64,000 nucleotides of DNA from Hyphomicrobiales bacterium. Its GTDB lineage: Bacteria; Pseudomonadota; Alphaproteobacteria; Rhizobiales; Rhizobiaceae. The stretch covers positions 62,001 through 126,000 of the forward strand of contig UCMW01000001.1 in assembly GCA_900473745.1 (NCBI GenBank). The letters are read 5' to 3'. Each line of letters starts with the position of its first letter. The stretch's first letter is position 1. This document shows, piece after piece, positions 8,722 to 18,087 of this stretch. A program made the position numbers and the translations under genes. The notes below the pieces were generated by a model. The model was not told the DNA's origin. It made no database searches and worked only from the letters and a program-made list of their open reading frames with translations.

Positions 8722-11332
8722 TATTCACGATCCTTAGCGGGACAACGATGATCTTCTTCGGAGCCTGACCGTTGAGCGCGGTCTTGACGGCGTCGAGAGC
8801 CAGTACGGCTGCCTGAACTGCATTCTGGTCTGCGTCGCGCGCGATTGTCAATTCGGCGCGCTTCTTGCCATTGATCTGCACAGGCAGAACAATTTCGTTT
8901 TCGGCGACTAGACCTTCATCAAACTGCGGCCAGGCTGCCTTGGCAATCAGGCCCTCGTTGCCGAGGATGGACCAGCACTCTTCAGCCAGATGCGGCGTCA
9001 TCGGCGCGATCAACTGGACGAGAATCTCGGCCGCGTTGCGAACGGCTGCGACATAGGCGGTGTCGCCCTGCCCTGCCGCGACATTGGTCAGCGGCGCGGC
9101 AAGGGCGTTGACCAGCTCGTAGATGCGCGCGATCGCCTTGTTGAAGGCGAGCTTGTCCAGATCGCCCTGAACTGCCTTGAGCGTCTTGTGCGCGATCTGC
9201 GAGACAGCGAGCGCTTCGCCTTCCTTAGCCGGATTCGACGCGACAGAATTCAGCCTGTCCGCCGCTTCCGAAACCAGGCGCCAGACGCGCTGCACGAAGC
9301 GGTGCGCACCTTCGACGCCCGCTTCGGACCAGATCACGTCACGATCCGGCGGCGAGTCCGAGAGAACGAAGAATCGAGCCGTATCGGCGCCGTAAGAGCC
9401 GATGATGTCATCGGGGTCGACGACATTCTTCTTCGACTTCGACATCTTCTCGATCGAGCCGATCTTGGCTTCCTGGCCATTGGTCAAGAGATATGCCCGG
9501 CGAGTACCGTCGGTTTCCTCGATCCGCAGGTCAACCGGAGCCACCCACTCGCGTTCCAGGCCCTCGCCGATGCTATAGGTCTCGTGCACGACCATACCCT
9601 GGGTGAAGAGACCCTTGAAGGGCTCCTTGATCCCTACGTGGCCTGTCTCGCGCATCGCGCGGGTAAAGAAGCGCGAATAGAGAAGATGCAGGATCGCGTG
9701 TTCAATGCCACCGATATACTGGTCGACCGGCAGCCAGTGACTGGCAACAGCCGGATCCGTCGGATTGTCTTCCCAGGGTGCCGTGAAGCGGGCGAAGTAC
9801 CAGCTGGAATCGACGAAGGTATCCATCGTGTCCGTCTCGCGACGGGCATCCTTGCCGCAGCAGGGGCAGGCCACATGCCGCCACGTGGCATGACGGTCGA
9901 GCGGGTTGCCAGGCTTGTCGAAGCTGACGTCATCGGGCAGCCGGACCGGAAGATCCTTCTTAGGGACAGGCACGACGCCGCAATCATCGCAGTGAATAAC
10001 CGGGATCGGGCAACCCCAGTAACGCTGACGGGAGATGCCCCAGTCGCGCAGGCGGAAGTTGACCTTGCGCTCGCCCTGTGGCGCGCCGTTCAGCTGCTGC
10101 GAGGACAGGCGCTTGGCCACTTCCTCAAAGGCTTCCGTCGTGGACAAGCCATCGAGGAAGCGCGAATTGATCATCACGCCGTCATCGGTAAACGCGGTGT
10201 CGCCGATCTCAAATTTTGCGGCGTCGCCGTCCTTCGGCATGACGACCGGAACCACCGGCAAGTCATATTTGCGGGCGAAGTCGAGGTCGCGCTGGTCGCC
10301 GGAGGGGCATCCGAAGATCGCGCCCGTGCCATATTCCATGAGGACGAAGTTGGCGACATAGACGGGCAGCTCCCAGCTCGGATCGAGCGGGTGCTTTACC
10401 CGGATACCGGTATCGATGCCCTTCTTCTCGGCTGTTTCCAGAGCCGCGAGCGACGTGCCGGCATGACGGCATTCCTGGCAGAAAGCATCAACGGCTTCGT
10501 CACGCGCTGCAGCTTCCTTCGCCATCGGATGATCGGCGGCGATCGCCAGGAATGACGCACCGAACAGGGTATCGGGACGGGTCGTGTAAACAGTGACTTC
10601 CCCCGCCTCGCTGCCGGACGCCACTTCCCAACGCACAGCCATGCCTTCAGAACGGCCGATCCAGTTCTTCTGCATCAGCCGGACCTTTTCCGGCCACTGG
10701 TCGAGCTCATCGAGCGCGTCGAGCAGATCCTGGCTGAAATCGGTGATCTTGAAGAACCACTGCGTCAGTTCGCGCTGTTCGACCAGCGCACCCGAGCGCC
10801 AGCCACGGCCGTCGATAACCTGCTCGTTGGCGAGCACGGTCATGTCTTCCGGGTCCCAGTTGACCTTGGAGTTCTTGCGATAGACGAGGCCCTTTTCCAG
10901 GAAATCCAGGAAAAGGTGCTGCTGACGATGGTAATAGTCGACGTCGCAGGTCGCGAATTCGCGCGACCAGTCGAGCGACAGGCCCATGGATTTCAGCTGA
11001 CCACGCATGGTGGCAATGTTCTCATAGGTCCAGGCCTTGGGATGAACCTTGTTCTTCATCGCAGCATTTTCGGCCGGCATGCCGAAAGCGTCCCAGCCCA
11101 TGGGATGGAGCACGTTGTATCCGCGAGCACGCTTGTAGCGAGCCACAACGTCGCCCATCGCGTAGTTGCGGACATGGCCCATATGGATGCGTCCCGACGG
11201 ATAGGGGAACATCTCGAGGACGTAGTATTTCTCGCGCGGATCGGCGTTGTCCGTCTCGAAGACCTTGTCTTCGGACCATTTCACCTGCCAACGGGGCTCG
11301 GCGTCGCGCGGATTGTAACGTTCGGTAGCCAT
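8711..11332 (-). CDS. leuS: Leucyl-tRNA synthetase
   Basis: LeuS is a class I aminoacyl-tRNA synthetase charging tRNA-Leu. The 873-residue product carries the HIGH-type motif HMGH at residues 50-53 within [11 protein letters not shown]. The CP1 editing domain contains the threonine-rich [10 protein letters not shown] segment. A zinc-binding-like [11 protein letters not shown] segment lies in the middle, and KMSKS is near residue 630. The frame runs 21 codons further upstream, but [15 protein letters not shown] is the family N-terminus and has GGAA at a fitting distance, so ATG 11330-11332 is preferred. It heads the leuS-lptE-holA series and is divergent from the YggS gene. Confidence 0.97.
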   Translation of the reverse strand: MATERYNPRDAEPRWQVKWSEDKVFETDNADPREKYYVLEMFPYPSGRIHMGHVRNYAMGDVVARYKRARGYNVLHPMGWDAFGMPAENAAMKNKVHPKAWTYENIATMRGQLKSMGLSLDWSREFATCDVDYYHRQQHLFLDFLEKGLVYRKNSKVNWDPEDMTVLANEQVIDGRGWRSGALVEQRELTQWFFKITDFSQDLLDALDELDQWPEKVRLMQKNWIGRSEGMAVRWEVASGSEAGEVTVYTTRPDTLFGASFLAIAADHPMAKEAAARDEAVDAFCQECRHAGTSLAALETAEKKGIDTGIRVKHPLDPSWELPVYVANFVLMEYGTGAIFGCPSGDQRDLDFARKYDLPVVPVVMPKDGDAAKFEIGDTAFTDDGVMINSRFLDGLSTTEAFEEVAKRLSSQQLNGAPQGERKVNFRLRDWGISRQRYWGCPIPVIHCDDCGVVPVPKKDLPVRLPDDVSFDKPGNPLDRHATWRHVACPCCGKDARRETDTMDTFVDSSWYFARFTAPWEDNPTDPAVASHWLPVDQYIGGIEHAILHLLYSRFFTRAMRETGHVGIKEPFKGLFTQGMVVHETYSIGEGLEREWVAPVDLRIEETDGTRRAYLLTNGQEAKIGSIEKMSKSKKNVVDPDDIIGSYGADTARFFVLSDSPPDRDVIWSEAGVEGAHRFVQRVWRLVSEAADRLNSVASNPAKEGEALAVSQIAHKTLKAVQGDLDKLAFNKAIARIYELVNALAAPLTNVAAGQGDTAYVAAVRNAAEILVQLIAPMTPHLAEECWSILGNEGLIAKAAWPQFDEGLVAENEIVLPVQINGKKRAELTIARDADQNAVQAAVLALDAVKTALNGQAPKKIIVVPLRIVNIVL

Positions 11333-11525
11333 GGATTGCATTTCCGGAAATAGCATCAAAAAGAGAGGGCCGACCTTCATCATGAAACCGGCCAAGCGTC
11401 AAGTTTTTGAGGCATTAGCGCGGCCTTTCCGCGGCCGCGCTTGCCATCGTCCGAGGCTGCGATTAACCCCTTGCAGAAAGTTCTGGTGACGCCAGATATC
11501 GAGCAGATCAAAACGAGGGTTTGGC

Positions 11526-12185
11526 ATGTCAGTTGAAGAGCGGCTTCAGGACGTTCGAGACAAAATCGCGAAGGCAGCGCAAGAAGCGGGTCGTGAGCCG
11601 GATTCGGTTTCGCTCGTCGCCGTGTCGAAAACCTTCGATGCCGACCATATCAGGCCTACAATTGAAGCGGGGCAGCGGGTCTTCGGGGAAAACCGAGTGC
11701 AGGAAGCGCAGGGCAAATGGCCAGCCTTGAAGGCTGATACACCTGCCATCGAGCTTCACCTGATCGGCCCCCTGCAGTCGAACAAGGCTGCCGATGCCGT
11801 GGCGCTTTTTGACGTCGTCGAAACGGTCGATCGCGAGAAAATCGCGCGTGCGCTTGCAGAGGAAGTGAAACGGCAGGGGCGGAGCATTCGCTTCTACATC
11901 CAGGTCAACACGGGCCTGGAGCCGCAGAAGGCTGGGATCGCGCCCGACGATGTGGCAGCCTTCGTAACCCTCTGCCGGGATGACCTGGGCATGCAGATCG
12001 AGGGGCTGATGTGCATCCCGCCGGTCGATGAAAATCCAGGTCCGCATTTTGCACTGCTGGCAAAGCTTGCCGGCGAAAACGGTCTCAAGAAGTTGTCGAT
12101 GGGCATGTCGGGCGATTTCGAGACGGCCATCGGCTTCGGGGCGACCAGTGTGCGTGTCGGTTCGGCGATTTTTGGCACACGTTAA
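11526..12185 (+). CDS. yggS: YggS family pyridoxal-phosphate homeostasis protein
   Basis: YggS/COG0325 proteins bind PLP on a TIM-barrel fold without a known catalytic turnover and keep vitamin B6 and amino-acid pools in balance. The 219-residue product has the PLP-lysine motif LVAVSKTF with K35, the GENRVQEAQGKW segment, IGPLQSNKAADA, and the phosphate-binding C-terminal SMGMSGDFETAIGFGATSVR split over about 189-208. A GAGGG ribosome site precedes ATG 11526. It is divergent from leuS. The 193-base gap between them contains an 8-bp-stem GC hairpin (11418-11425 with 11433-11440) that has no T-run. Confidence 0.94.
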   Translation: MSVEERLQDVRDKIAKAAQEAGREPDSVSLVAVSKTFDADHIRPTIEAGQRVFGENRVQEAQGKWPALKADTPAIELHLIGPLQSNKAADAVALFDVVETVDREKIARALAEEVKRQGRSIRFYIQVNTGLEPQKAGIAPDDVAAFVTLCRDDLGMQIEGLMCIPPVDENPGPHFALLAKLAGENGLKKLSMGMSGDFETAIGFGATSVRVGSAIFGTR

Positions 12186-12215
12186 GTTGCCTTAGACCTT
12201 CGGCATAGCGCTTTG

Positions 12216-12295
12216 GTCTCTCTTCCCTCCTCTCTTCGTCGATCCTAAAATGACGGTAAAGGCGAAAGCCGAAGCGTTGTCACGGGAGGATCGAC
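12216..12295 (+). promoter_or_regulatory. Possible ribosome-site-masking leader of the propionyl-CoA synthetase gene
   Basis: GTCGATCCT (12238-12246) is a perfect reverse complement of AGGATCGAC (12287-12295), which ends at the start codon and covers part of the ribosome site GGGAGGA. The loop contains a GGC-GAAA-GCC mini-hairpin. Upstream, CCCTCC (12225-12230) can pair with the same GGGAGG (12284-12289). The two pairings exclude each other and both hide the ribosome site. Function is inferred. Confidence 0.4.
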
Positions 12296-14233
12296 ATGCG
12301 CGACAGTTATCAGGACATTTATGATTCCTGGAGGGCGAACCCCGAGGGCTTTTGGGGTGGCGTGGCGGAGGAGATCCATTGGTACAAAGCGCCGGAGGTA
12401 GTCTTCGATCCTTCACAAGGCAGCTACGGCCGCTGGTTTTCCGGTGGGGAAACCAACACCTGCTTCAACTGCATCGACCGCCACATTGAAGCAGGACGCG
12501 GGGCGGAGACTGCGGTCATCTATGATAGTCCAATGACCGGGCAGACGGCCCGCTATAGTTATGATGACGTGTTGACCGAGGTCTCGGCTACCGCCGCCGT
12601 GCTGCGCAATCATGGCATTGGAAAGGGGGATCGCGTCATCATCTACATGCCGATGATCCCGGAAGCCGTCTTCTCCATGCTCGCCTGCGCGCGCATAGGT
12701 GCCGTACATTCCGTGGTCTTTGGAGGATTTGCGGCGCACGAGCTTGCCACCCGTATCGATGATTCCGGGGCGAAGGTGGTGATCGGCGCGAGCTGCGGTC
12801 TAGAGCCGGGGCGCATCGTTCCCTACAAGCCACTGCTCGATCAGGCTATCGACATGGCCAAGGTCAAACCCGATTTCTGCCTGATCCTGCAGCGTGACCA
12901 ATATCATGCGCCGTTACGCTACGAGCACGGCGATGTGGATCTCGCCCAGGCGATCGAGCACGAAAAAGCAAACGGAACCAAAGTCGATTGCGTGCCGGTT
13001 GCGGCAACCGATCCGCTCTATATCCTCTACACATCCGGAACGACGGGCCAACCCAAGGGCGTCGTGCGCGACAATGGCGGTCACATGGTCGCCCTCAACT
13101 GGACCATGAAGAATATCTATGGCGTCAAGCCAGGGGAGGTCTTCTGGGCGGCATCCGACATCGGTTGGGTCGTCGGGCATTCCTATATCGTTTACGGCCC
13201 GCTGCTGGCCGGCAACGCGACAGTCATCTTCGAAGGAAAGCCCGTGGGCACGCCGGACGCTGGCACATTCTGGCGCGTGGTGAGTGACCATGACGTCAAA
13301 GTCCTGTTCACTGCGCCGACGGCTTTCCGCGCGATCCGTCGCGACGATCCCGAAGGTGACCATGTCGCCCGCTATGATCTTTCGGGGCTGCGCGCGCTGT
13401 TTCTCGCGGGCGAGCGGGCAGACCCCGAAACTCTGAAATGGGCGGAGCGGATTCTCAAAGTCCCTGTTATCGATCACTGGTGGCAGACGGAGACCGGCTG
13501 GGCCATCGCCGCCAATCCGGCGGGTCTCGGATTGCTTCCCGTGAAACACGGCTCACCGACCAAGCCTATGCCCGGCTATGCGCTCGATGTTCTCGACGAT
13601 GCCGGCCATCCCGTGGCCCCCGGCACGCTGGGCAATATCGTCGCCAATCTTCCCCTACCTCCCGGTTGTCTTGTTACCTTCTGGAATGCCGACGAACGTT
13701 TCCGGACCTCGTGCCTGGAAGAATTCCCCGGCTACTACAAGACGGCCGATGCCGGTGTGATCGATGAGGACGGTTATGTCTTCGTCATGGCCCGCACCGA
13801 CGACATCATCAATTGCGCCGGCCACCGCCTCTCGACCGGCGGGATGGAAGAAGTCTGCGCCATGCATCCTGATGTGGCCGAATGCGCGGTCATCGGTATC
13901 GCCGACGAGCTCAAGGGTCAGATCCCGTGCGGCTTTCTCGTGTTGAAGAAAAACGTCCACCGCGACCATGCCCTGATCGCCAAGGAAGTCGTTCAGCTGG
14001 TGCGGGACGAGATCGGCCCGGTGGCCGCCTTCAAGATGGTGCTGATGGTGGATCGTCTGCCGAAGACCCGTTCGGGCAAGGTCCTGCGTGGCACCATGCA
14101 GAAGATCGCCGATGGCCTGCCCTGGAAGATGCCGGCGACCATCGACGATCCTGCGATCCTGGACGAAATAACCGCCGTTCTGCAGGCCCATGGGCAGGTG
14201 CCTGTCTCTGCCAAATCTGCCGCGAGCGCATGA
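12296..14233 (+). CDS. prpE: Propionyl-CoA synthetase-like AMP-forming acyl-CoA synthetase
   Basis: This enzyme activates a short-chain fatty acid (most likely propionate) with ATP and CoA through an acyl-adenylate. The 645-residue product follows the Acs/PrpE plan. It has an N-terminal ACAS region, A3 motif YTSGTTGQPKGVV (about 242-254), the VVFGGFAAHELATRIDD segment, the WWQTETG motif, and the C-terminal KTRSGKVLRG with the lysine typically controlled by acetylation (about residue 594). PrpE-like N-terminal wording (RANPEGFWG, FNCIDRH) separates it from the acs copy 2.9 kb downstream. The ribosome site GGGAGG is strong but can be masked by the leader. Substrate preference cannot be read from sequence with certainty. 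Confidence 0.85.
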   Translation: MRDSYQDIYDSWRANPEGFWGGVAEEIHWYKAPEVVFDPSQGSYGRWFSGGETNTCFNCIDRHIEAGRGAETAVIYDSPMTGQTARYSYDDVLTEVSATAAVLRNHGIGKGDRVIIYMPMIPEAVFSMLACARIGAVHSVVFGGFAAHELATRIDDSGAKVVIGASCGLEPGRIVPYKPLLDQAIDMAKVKPDFCLILQRDQYHAPLRYEHGDVDLAQAIEHEKANGTKVDCVPVAATDPLYILYTSGTTGQPKGVVRDNGGHMVALNWTMKNIYGVKPGEVFWAASDIGWVVGHSYIVYGPLLAGNATVIFEGKPVGTPDAGTFWRVVSDHDVKVLFTAPTAFRAIRRDDPEGDHVARYDLSGLRALFLAGERADPETLKWAERILKVPVIDHWWQTETGWAIAANPAGLGLLPVKHGSPTKPMPGYALDVLDDAGHPVAPGTLGNIVANLPLPPGCLVTFWNADERFRTSCLEEFPGYYKTADAGVIDEDGYVFVMARTDDIINCAGHRLSTGGMEEVCAMHPDVAECAVIGIADELKGQIPCGFLVLKKNVHRDHALIAKEVVQLVRDEIGPVAAFKMVLMVDRLPKTRSGKVLRGTMQKIADGLPWKMPATIDDPAILDEITAVLQAHGQVPVSAKSAASA

Positions 14234-14249
14234 GCCTGATTTCGGGCAA

Positions 14250-14281
14250 TAAAAAACCCCGGCCGCCAAGGGCAGCCGGGG
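14250..14281 (-). terminator. Rho-independent terminator of trcR
   Basis: On the minus strand GCCCCGGC...GCCGGGG forms a 7-bp GC stem (14257-14263 with 14275-14281, extended internally) followed by six T (complement of A 14251-14256). It lies 20 bases beyond the trcR stop. On the plus strand it may still slow transcription from the upstream acyl-CoA synthetase gene, but no T-run follows. Confidence 0.8.
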
Positions 14282-14302
14282 CTGAAATATGTTGATCGAA
14301 GG

Positions 14303-15004
14303 TCAGTACTGGTCGTCTTCCTCGTCCGCGGGACGATCCGACTTCAGCGACTGAAGCTTGGCAAAGACGGCGTTGGCGTCGATTTCCTTCTCTTCCTCGC
14401 GGTCGTAGTTGAAACCGGCATTTTCCGTTTCGCTCGCAGACTGGAGGGTCGCGCCGAGTTCGGCAGCGGTCGGCAGCGGACGGCCCTTCGATGCCTTTTC
14501 CACTTCGAGATCGAGGTCAATCTGGCTGCAGAGGCCAAGGGTGACAGGGTCCATCGGCGCAAGGTTTGCAGAGTTCCAGTGGGTGCGGTCGCGGATCTGC
14601 TCGATCGTCGACTTCGTTGTGCCGACGAGGCGGGAAATCTGGGCGTCCTTCAGTTCCGGATGGTTGCGCACGAGCCAGAGGATGGCGTTCGGGCGGTCCT
14701 GGCGCTTCGAAACCGGCGTGTAACGCGGGCCACGGCGCTTGGAGTCGGGTACACGAACCTTGGGCTCGGAGATCTTGAGCTTGTAGTTCACGTCCTTTTC
14801 GGCGCGAGCGATCTCGTCACGTGAGAGCTGGCCGGTTGCGATCGGGTCAAGACCCTTGATGCCCTGCGCTGCTTCGCCGTCCGCAATTGCCTTCACCTCG
14901 AGCGGGTGCAGCTTGCAGAACTGCGCGATCTGGTCGAATGACAGCGCGGTATTGTCGACGAGCCATACAGCGGTCGCCTTCGGCATGAGCAGTGTCTGAG
15001 CCAT
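14303..15004 (-). CDS. trcR: DUF1013 protein, TrcR-type cell-cycle transcriptional regulator
   Basis: The 233-residue product begins MAQTLLMPKATAVWLVDN, the signature of the alphaproteobacterial DUF1013 family, members of which are annotated as cell-cycle regulator TrcR. The N-terminal third resembles a helix-turn-helix (LSFDQIAQFCKLHPLEVKAI, about 22-41). A second HTH-like part follows at about 115-135 (PELKDAQISRLVGTTKSTI). The C-terminus is acidic (DRPADEEDDQ). It is a single transcription unit with its own terminator, set between two acyl-CoA synthetase genes and divergent from acs. The precise target genes are not visible from sequence. Confidence 0.85.
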   Translation of the reverse strand: MAQTLLMPKATAVWLVDNTALSFDQIAQFCKLHPLEVKAIADGEAAQGIKGLDPIATGQLSRDEIARAEKDVNYKLKISEPKVRVPDSKRRGPRYTPVSKRQDRPNAILWLVRNHPELKDAQISRLVGTTKSTIEQIRDRTHWNSANLAPMDPVTLGLCSQIDLDLEVEKASKGRPLPTAAELGATLQSASETENAGFNYDREEEKEIDANAVFAKLQSLKSDRPADEEDDQY

Positions 15005-15110
15005 GGATACAATCCTTCTGAGGGTCCGCGCCGGTTGTCGCGGGCCGTGGGTTTAAACCACTATTTCCGGGAATTCGGCGTCCTTATAGCGATTATGTAA
15101 CGAAATTGCA

Positions 15111-15128
15111 ATTCGCGAAGTCGCGAAT
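15111..15128. promoter_or_regulatory. 18-bp palindrome between trcR and acs (candidate operator)
   Basis: ATTCGCGA-AG-TCGCGAAT is a perfect inverted repeat in the 233-base divergent region, 110 bases before the acs start. A TTGCAA (15106-15111) overlaps its left edge. Symmetry and position suggest a dimeric regulator site. Short-chain-fatty-acid regulators of the ScfR/RamB group use TTTGCAAA-like sites, so one of these is a candidate, unproven. Confidence 0.45.
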
Positions 15129-15237
15129 GACCTTTGTCTAATTGCTGGCTGTTTTTCACCTGCTATGTATGTCGGCGATAGGCCGGGGAGGACGGTCCTG
15201 GTCGCCAGTAGTGGCCCGTCAACATGAGGAGGAATTC

Positions 15238-17190
15238 ATGTCAGCCAAAACCTATCCGGTGCTGAAATCGGCAAAAGCCCGCGCCCTGATCGACGATGAC
15301 AAGTACCAGAAATGGTATCAGGAGAGCATCGAAGATCCGGAGAAGTTCTGGGGCAAGCACGGCAAGCGCATCGACTGGTTCAAGCCTTATACAAAGGTGA
15401 AGAACACGTCCTTCAAGGGTAAGGTCCCGATCAAGTGGTTCGAGGACGGCCTGACAAATGTCTCCTACAACTGTATCGACCGTCACCTGAAGACGCATGG
15501 CGAACGCACTGCCATCATCTGGGAAGGTGACAACCCGTATATCGACAAGAAGATCACCTATAACGAGCTCTATGAGCACGTATGCCGCATGGCGAACGTG
15601 CTGAAAAAGCACGGCGTCAAGAAGGGTGACCGCGTCACCATCTACATGCCGATGATCCCGGAGGCCACCTATGCCATGCTTGCCTGCGCGCGCATCGGGG
15701 CCATCCACTCGGTGGTCTTCGGCGGCTTTTCTCCGGAAGCGCTGGCTGGCCGTATCGTCGATTGTGAATCGACTTTCGTGATCACCTGCGACGAGGGTGT
15801 ACGCGGCGGCAAGCCGGTGCCGCTCAAGGAAAACACCGATATCGCGATCGACATCGCCGCCAAGCAGTATGTGATCGTCAACAAGGTCCTGGTCGTGCGC
15901 CGCACTGGCGGCAAGATCGGCTGGGCGCCGGGCCGCGATATCTGGCACCACCAGGAAGTTCACACGGTCAAGGCAGAATGCCCGCCGGTGAAGATGAAGG
16001 CGGAGGATCCGCTGTTCATCCTTTACACGTCGGGTTCGACCGGCAAGCCCAAGGGTGTCATGCACACGACAGGCGGCTATCTGGTCTATGCCTCGATGAC
16101 GCATGAATATGTCTTCGACTATCACGACGGTGACGTTTACTGGTGCACGGCTGATGTGGGCTGGGTCACCGGCCACTCCTACATCGTCTACGGTCCGCTT
16201 TCGAACTGTGCCACGACGTTGATGTTCGAAGGTGTTCCCAATTTTCCAGATCAGGGACGTTTCTGGGAAGTGATCGAGAAGCACAAGGTCAACATCTTTT
16301 ACACCGCACCGACGGCCATCCGCTCGCTGATGGGCGCCGGCGACGACTTCGTCAAGCGTTCGGACCGTTCGTCGCTGCGCCTTCTCGGTTCGGTCGGTGA
16401 GCCGATCAATCCGGAAGCGTGGGAATGGTATTACAACGTTGTCGGCGAGCAGAAGTCGCCCGTCGTCGATACCTGGTGGCAGACGGAAACTGGCGGCATC
16501 ATGATCACGCCTCTGCCGGGTGCCACGGCCCTCAAGCCCGGTTCTGCAACCAAGCCGTTCTTCGGGGTGAAGCCGGAACTGGTCGACAACGAGGGCAATG
16601 TGCTGGAAGGTGCTACCGACGGCAACCTCTGCATTACCGAAAGCTGGCCGGGCCAGGCGCGGTCCGTTTATGGTGACCACGATCGCTACGTGCAGACATA
16701 CTTCTCGACATACAAGGGCAAGTATTTCACCGGTGACGGCTGCCGGCGCGACGAGGACGGCTACTACTGGATCACGGGCCGCGTCGACGACGTTCTGAAC
16801 GTTTCTGGACACCGCCTTGGTACCGCGGAAGTCGAATCGGCTTTGGTGTCGCATCATCTCGTGTCGGAAGCGGCCGTCGTCGGTTATCCGCACGGCATCA
16901 AGGGACAGGGCATCTATTGCTACGTCACCCTCATGTCGGGGCATGAGGGCAATGACGCGCTGCGCGCCGACCTCGTGAAACATGTCCGTACCGAAATTGG
17001 CCCGATCGCGACGCCGGACAAGATCCAGTTCTCGCCGGGGCTGCCGAAGACCCGATCGGGCAAGATCATGCGCCGTATCCTACGCAAGATTGCCGAGGAT
17101 GATTTTGGCGCGCTTGGCGATACGTCGACGCTGGCCGATCCGGCCGTGGTCGAGGACTTGATCGCCAATCGGCAGAACAAGAGCGCCTGA
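15238..17190 (+). CDS. acs: Acetyl-coenzyme A synthetase
   Basis: Acs converts acetate, ATP and CoA to acetyl-CoA. The 650-residue product has the canonical length. It carries [20 protein letters not shown], the [13 protein letters not shown]3 motif (about 263-274), the [10 protein letters not shown] motif, the hinge region [17 protein letters not shown] and the C-terminal [10 protein letters not shown] with the acetylation-target lysine near residue 610. The frame is open upstream to 15142, but ATG 15238 follows a near-perfect AGGAGG (15227-15232) and gives the usual [13 protein letters not shown] start. A strong terminator follows the stop. The gene is divergent from trcR across a region with an 18-bp palindrome. 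Confidence 0.97.
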   Translation: MSAKTYPVLKSAKARALIDDDKYQKWYQESIEDPEKFWGKHGKRIDWFKPYTKVKNTSFKGKVPIKWFEDGLTNVSYNCIDRHLKTHGERTAIIWEGDNPYIDKKITYNELYEHVCRMANVLKKHGVKKGDRVTIYMPMIPEATYAMLACARIGAIHSVVFGGFSPEALAGRIVDCESTFVITCDEGVRGGKPVPLKENTDIAIDIAAKQYVIVNKVLVVRRTGGKIGWAPGRDIWHHQEVHTVKAECPPVKMKAEDPLFILYTSGSTGKPKGVMHTTGGYLVYASMTHEYVFDYHDGDVYWCTADVGWVTGHSYIVYGPLSNCATTLMFEGVPNFPDQGRFWEVIEKHKVNIFYTAPTAIRSLMGAGDDFVKRSDRSSLRLLGSVGEPINPEAWEWYYNVVGEQKSPVVDTWWQTETGGIMITPLPGATALKPGSATKPFFGVKPELVDNEGNVLEGATDGNLCITESWPGQARSVYGDHDRYVQTYFSTYKGKYFTGDGCRRDEDGYYWITGRVDDVLNVSGHRLGTAEVESALVSHHLVSEAAVVGYPHGIKGQGIYCYVTLMSGHEGNDALRADLVKHVRTEIGPIATPDKIQFSPGLPKTRSGKIMRRILRKIAEDDFGALGDTSTLADPAVVEDLIANRQNKSA

Positions 17191-17218
17191 TCGTTCATCT
17201 TCGACAGAAATCAAGAAA

Positions 17219-17246
17219 GGGGGCTTCCGATGGAAGCCCCCTTTTT
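17219..17246 (+). terminator. Rho-independent terminator of acs
   Basis: GGGGGCTTCC (17219-17228), loop GAT, GGAAGCCCCC (17232-17241), then TTTTT. This is a perfect 10-bp stem 28 bases after the acs stop. The opposite strand has CCCCC followed by TTTCTTG, so it may also serve the convergent nuclease-like gene. Confidence 0.92.
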
Positions 17247-17250
17247 CTGT

Positions 17251-17706
17251 TCAATCATCGGGGCAGGGACGTTTGCTTTTTGATCGCCCTTGATACGGCT
17301 CGACCAGGCCTGCTTCGAGGAGATGCTGTGCCGGGCTGATCCCGCCCCGCAGCGTCAGATCAGCGACAACGCGGCCGAAATATTTGTCGCCCGAGATAGC
17401 GGTCAGCGACACCATGTCCTGGCCGTCCATAAGGTCAGTCAGTTCTTCCTTGGCGCGCAAGGCGGCTTTCCGGAATGTCGGGCATTTGGATTTCAGTTCG
17501 GCTGCATCGACGCCGCGCAGCCGCACATAGGTACTCACCCTGTGATCCGGCCAAGGCATGGCTTCTACCAGCAGGGTATCGCCATCGACGACCTTGACGA
17601 GATGCGCCGTGACCGGACCATCGATCTGCCGGTCGGCAGAATGTCCCGGGGTCGCAGCCACGAGACTGAGGAAAATGATCATATGCGCAGGCTGATTCTG
17701 GAGCAT
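17251..17706 (-). CDS. Secreted thermonuclease-like (SNase-fold) protein
   Basis: The 151-residue product has a hydrophobic signal peptide ending near HSA|DRQ and a staphylococcal-nuclease-type (OB-fold) domain. It shows VVDGDTLLVE (metal site), VRLRGVDAAELK (arginine and glutamate of the active-site region) and GDKYFGRVVADL (second catalytic arginine). All key positions seem kept, so a nuclease acting in the periplasm or outside is plausible, though many bacterial members are uncharacterised. An internal ATG at codon 9 (17682) would give a shorter signal peptide. It may share a transcript with the SdhAF4-type gene 49 bases upstream. Confidence 0.75.
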   Translation of the reverse strand: MLQNQPAHMIIFLSLVAATPGHSADRQIDGPVTAHLVKVVDGDTLLVEAMPWPDHRVSTYVRLRGVDAAELKSKCPTFRKAALRAKEELTDLMDGQDMVSLTAISGDKYFGRVVADLTLRGGISPAQHLLEAGLVEPYQGRSKSKRPCPDD

Positions 17707-17755
17707 TATAGGAACATATTCCAGAAATCTGCCGAGATCAATAGGGAGATATTCC

Positions 17756-17965
17756 TCAGAAGTCTATGGCGCGACCCTTGATCTCCCAATCGCCAAAGCG
17801 AGCGGGATCGGCACCTCCGCGCCCGCCAATCTCCGGCGGCATCGCGTCGGCGGCTTGCCTGCGGCGTCGTTCCTCGGCTTCGGCGAGTGCCCGCTTGGCA
17901 GCCGGGCTCAACTCACGTGCTTGTTCTTCCACGCTGACATCGGCTTCACGATCTTCTGACATCAT
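17756..17965 (-). CDS. DUF1674 protein, SdhAF4-type succinate dehydrogenase assembly factor
   Basis: The 69-residue product ends with GGADPARFGDWEIKGRAIDF, the conserved tail of DUF1674. The mitochondrial relative SDHAF4/Sdh8 protects flavinylated SdhA during complex II assembly. The N-terminal half is charged and probably disordered (a run of Glu/Arg around residues 30-37). The first two codons are both ATG. It is divergent from htpX, and no sdh genes lie in the window. Confidence 0.82.
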   Translation of the reverse strand: MMSEDREADVSVEEQARELSPAAKRALAEAEERRRRQAADAMPPEIGGRGGADPARFGDWEIKGRAIDF

Positions 17966-18002
17966 ATCGTCCTTTGCTGAGACGGCATTTCATGCGCAAA
18001 CA

Positions 18003-18031
18003 TTGAAATTGGGGTCGCCGCTTTTTAAATC
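18003..18031 (+). promoter_or_regulatory. Candidate htpX promoter
   Basis: TTGAAA (18003-18008), a 17-base spacer and TAAATC (18026-18031) make a good housekeeping or heat-shock-type promoter before htpX. A perfect 7-bp-stem hairpin (CGGCAAT-AGA-ATTGCCG, 18044-18060) follows in the presumed leader. Confidence 0.4.
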
Positions 18032-18087
18032 AACAGTCGGAAACGGCAATAGAATTGCCGTGAGCGCTGCTTTTAGAGGATCACGAC

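Noticed and set aside
8990..10555. 521-codon plus-strand open frame opposite leuS
   Set aside because: Complementary to a highly conserved synthetase gene, no family features, no ribosome site.
11418..11440. GC hairpin between leuS and yggS as a terminator
   Set aside because: It lies between divergent starts, where no transcript should end, and has no T-run.
15224..15265. Thirteen-codon upstream frame (ATG 15224) overlapping the acs start
   Set aside because: Its ATG lies before the AGGAGG and has no ribosome site of its own, so translation is unlikely.
15241..16983. 580-codon minus-strand open frame opposite acs
   Set aside because: Shadow of the acs codon pattern; no conserved motifs.
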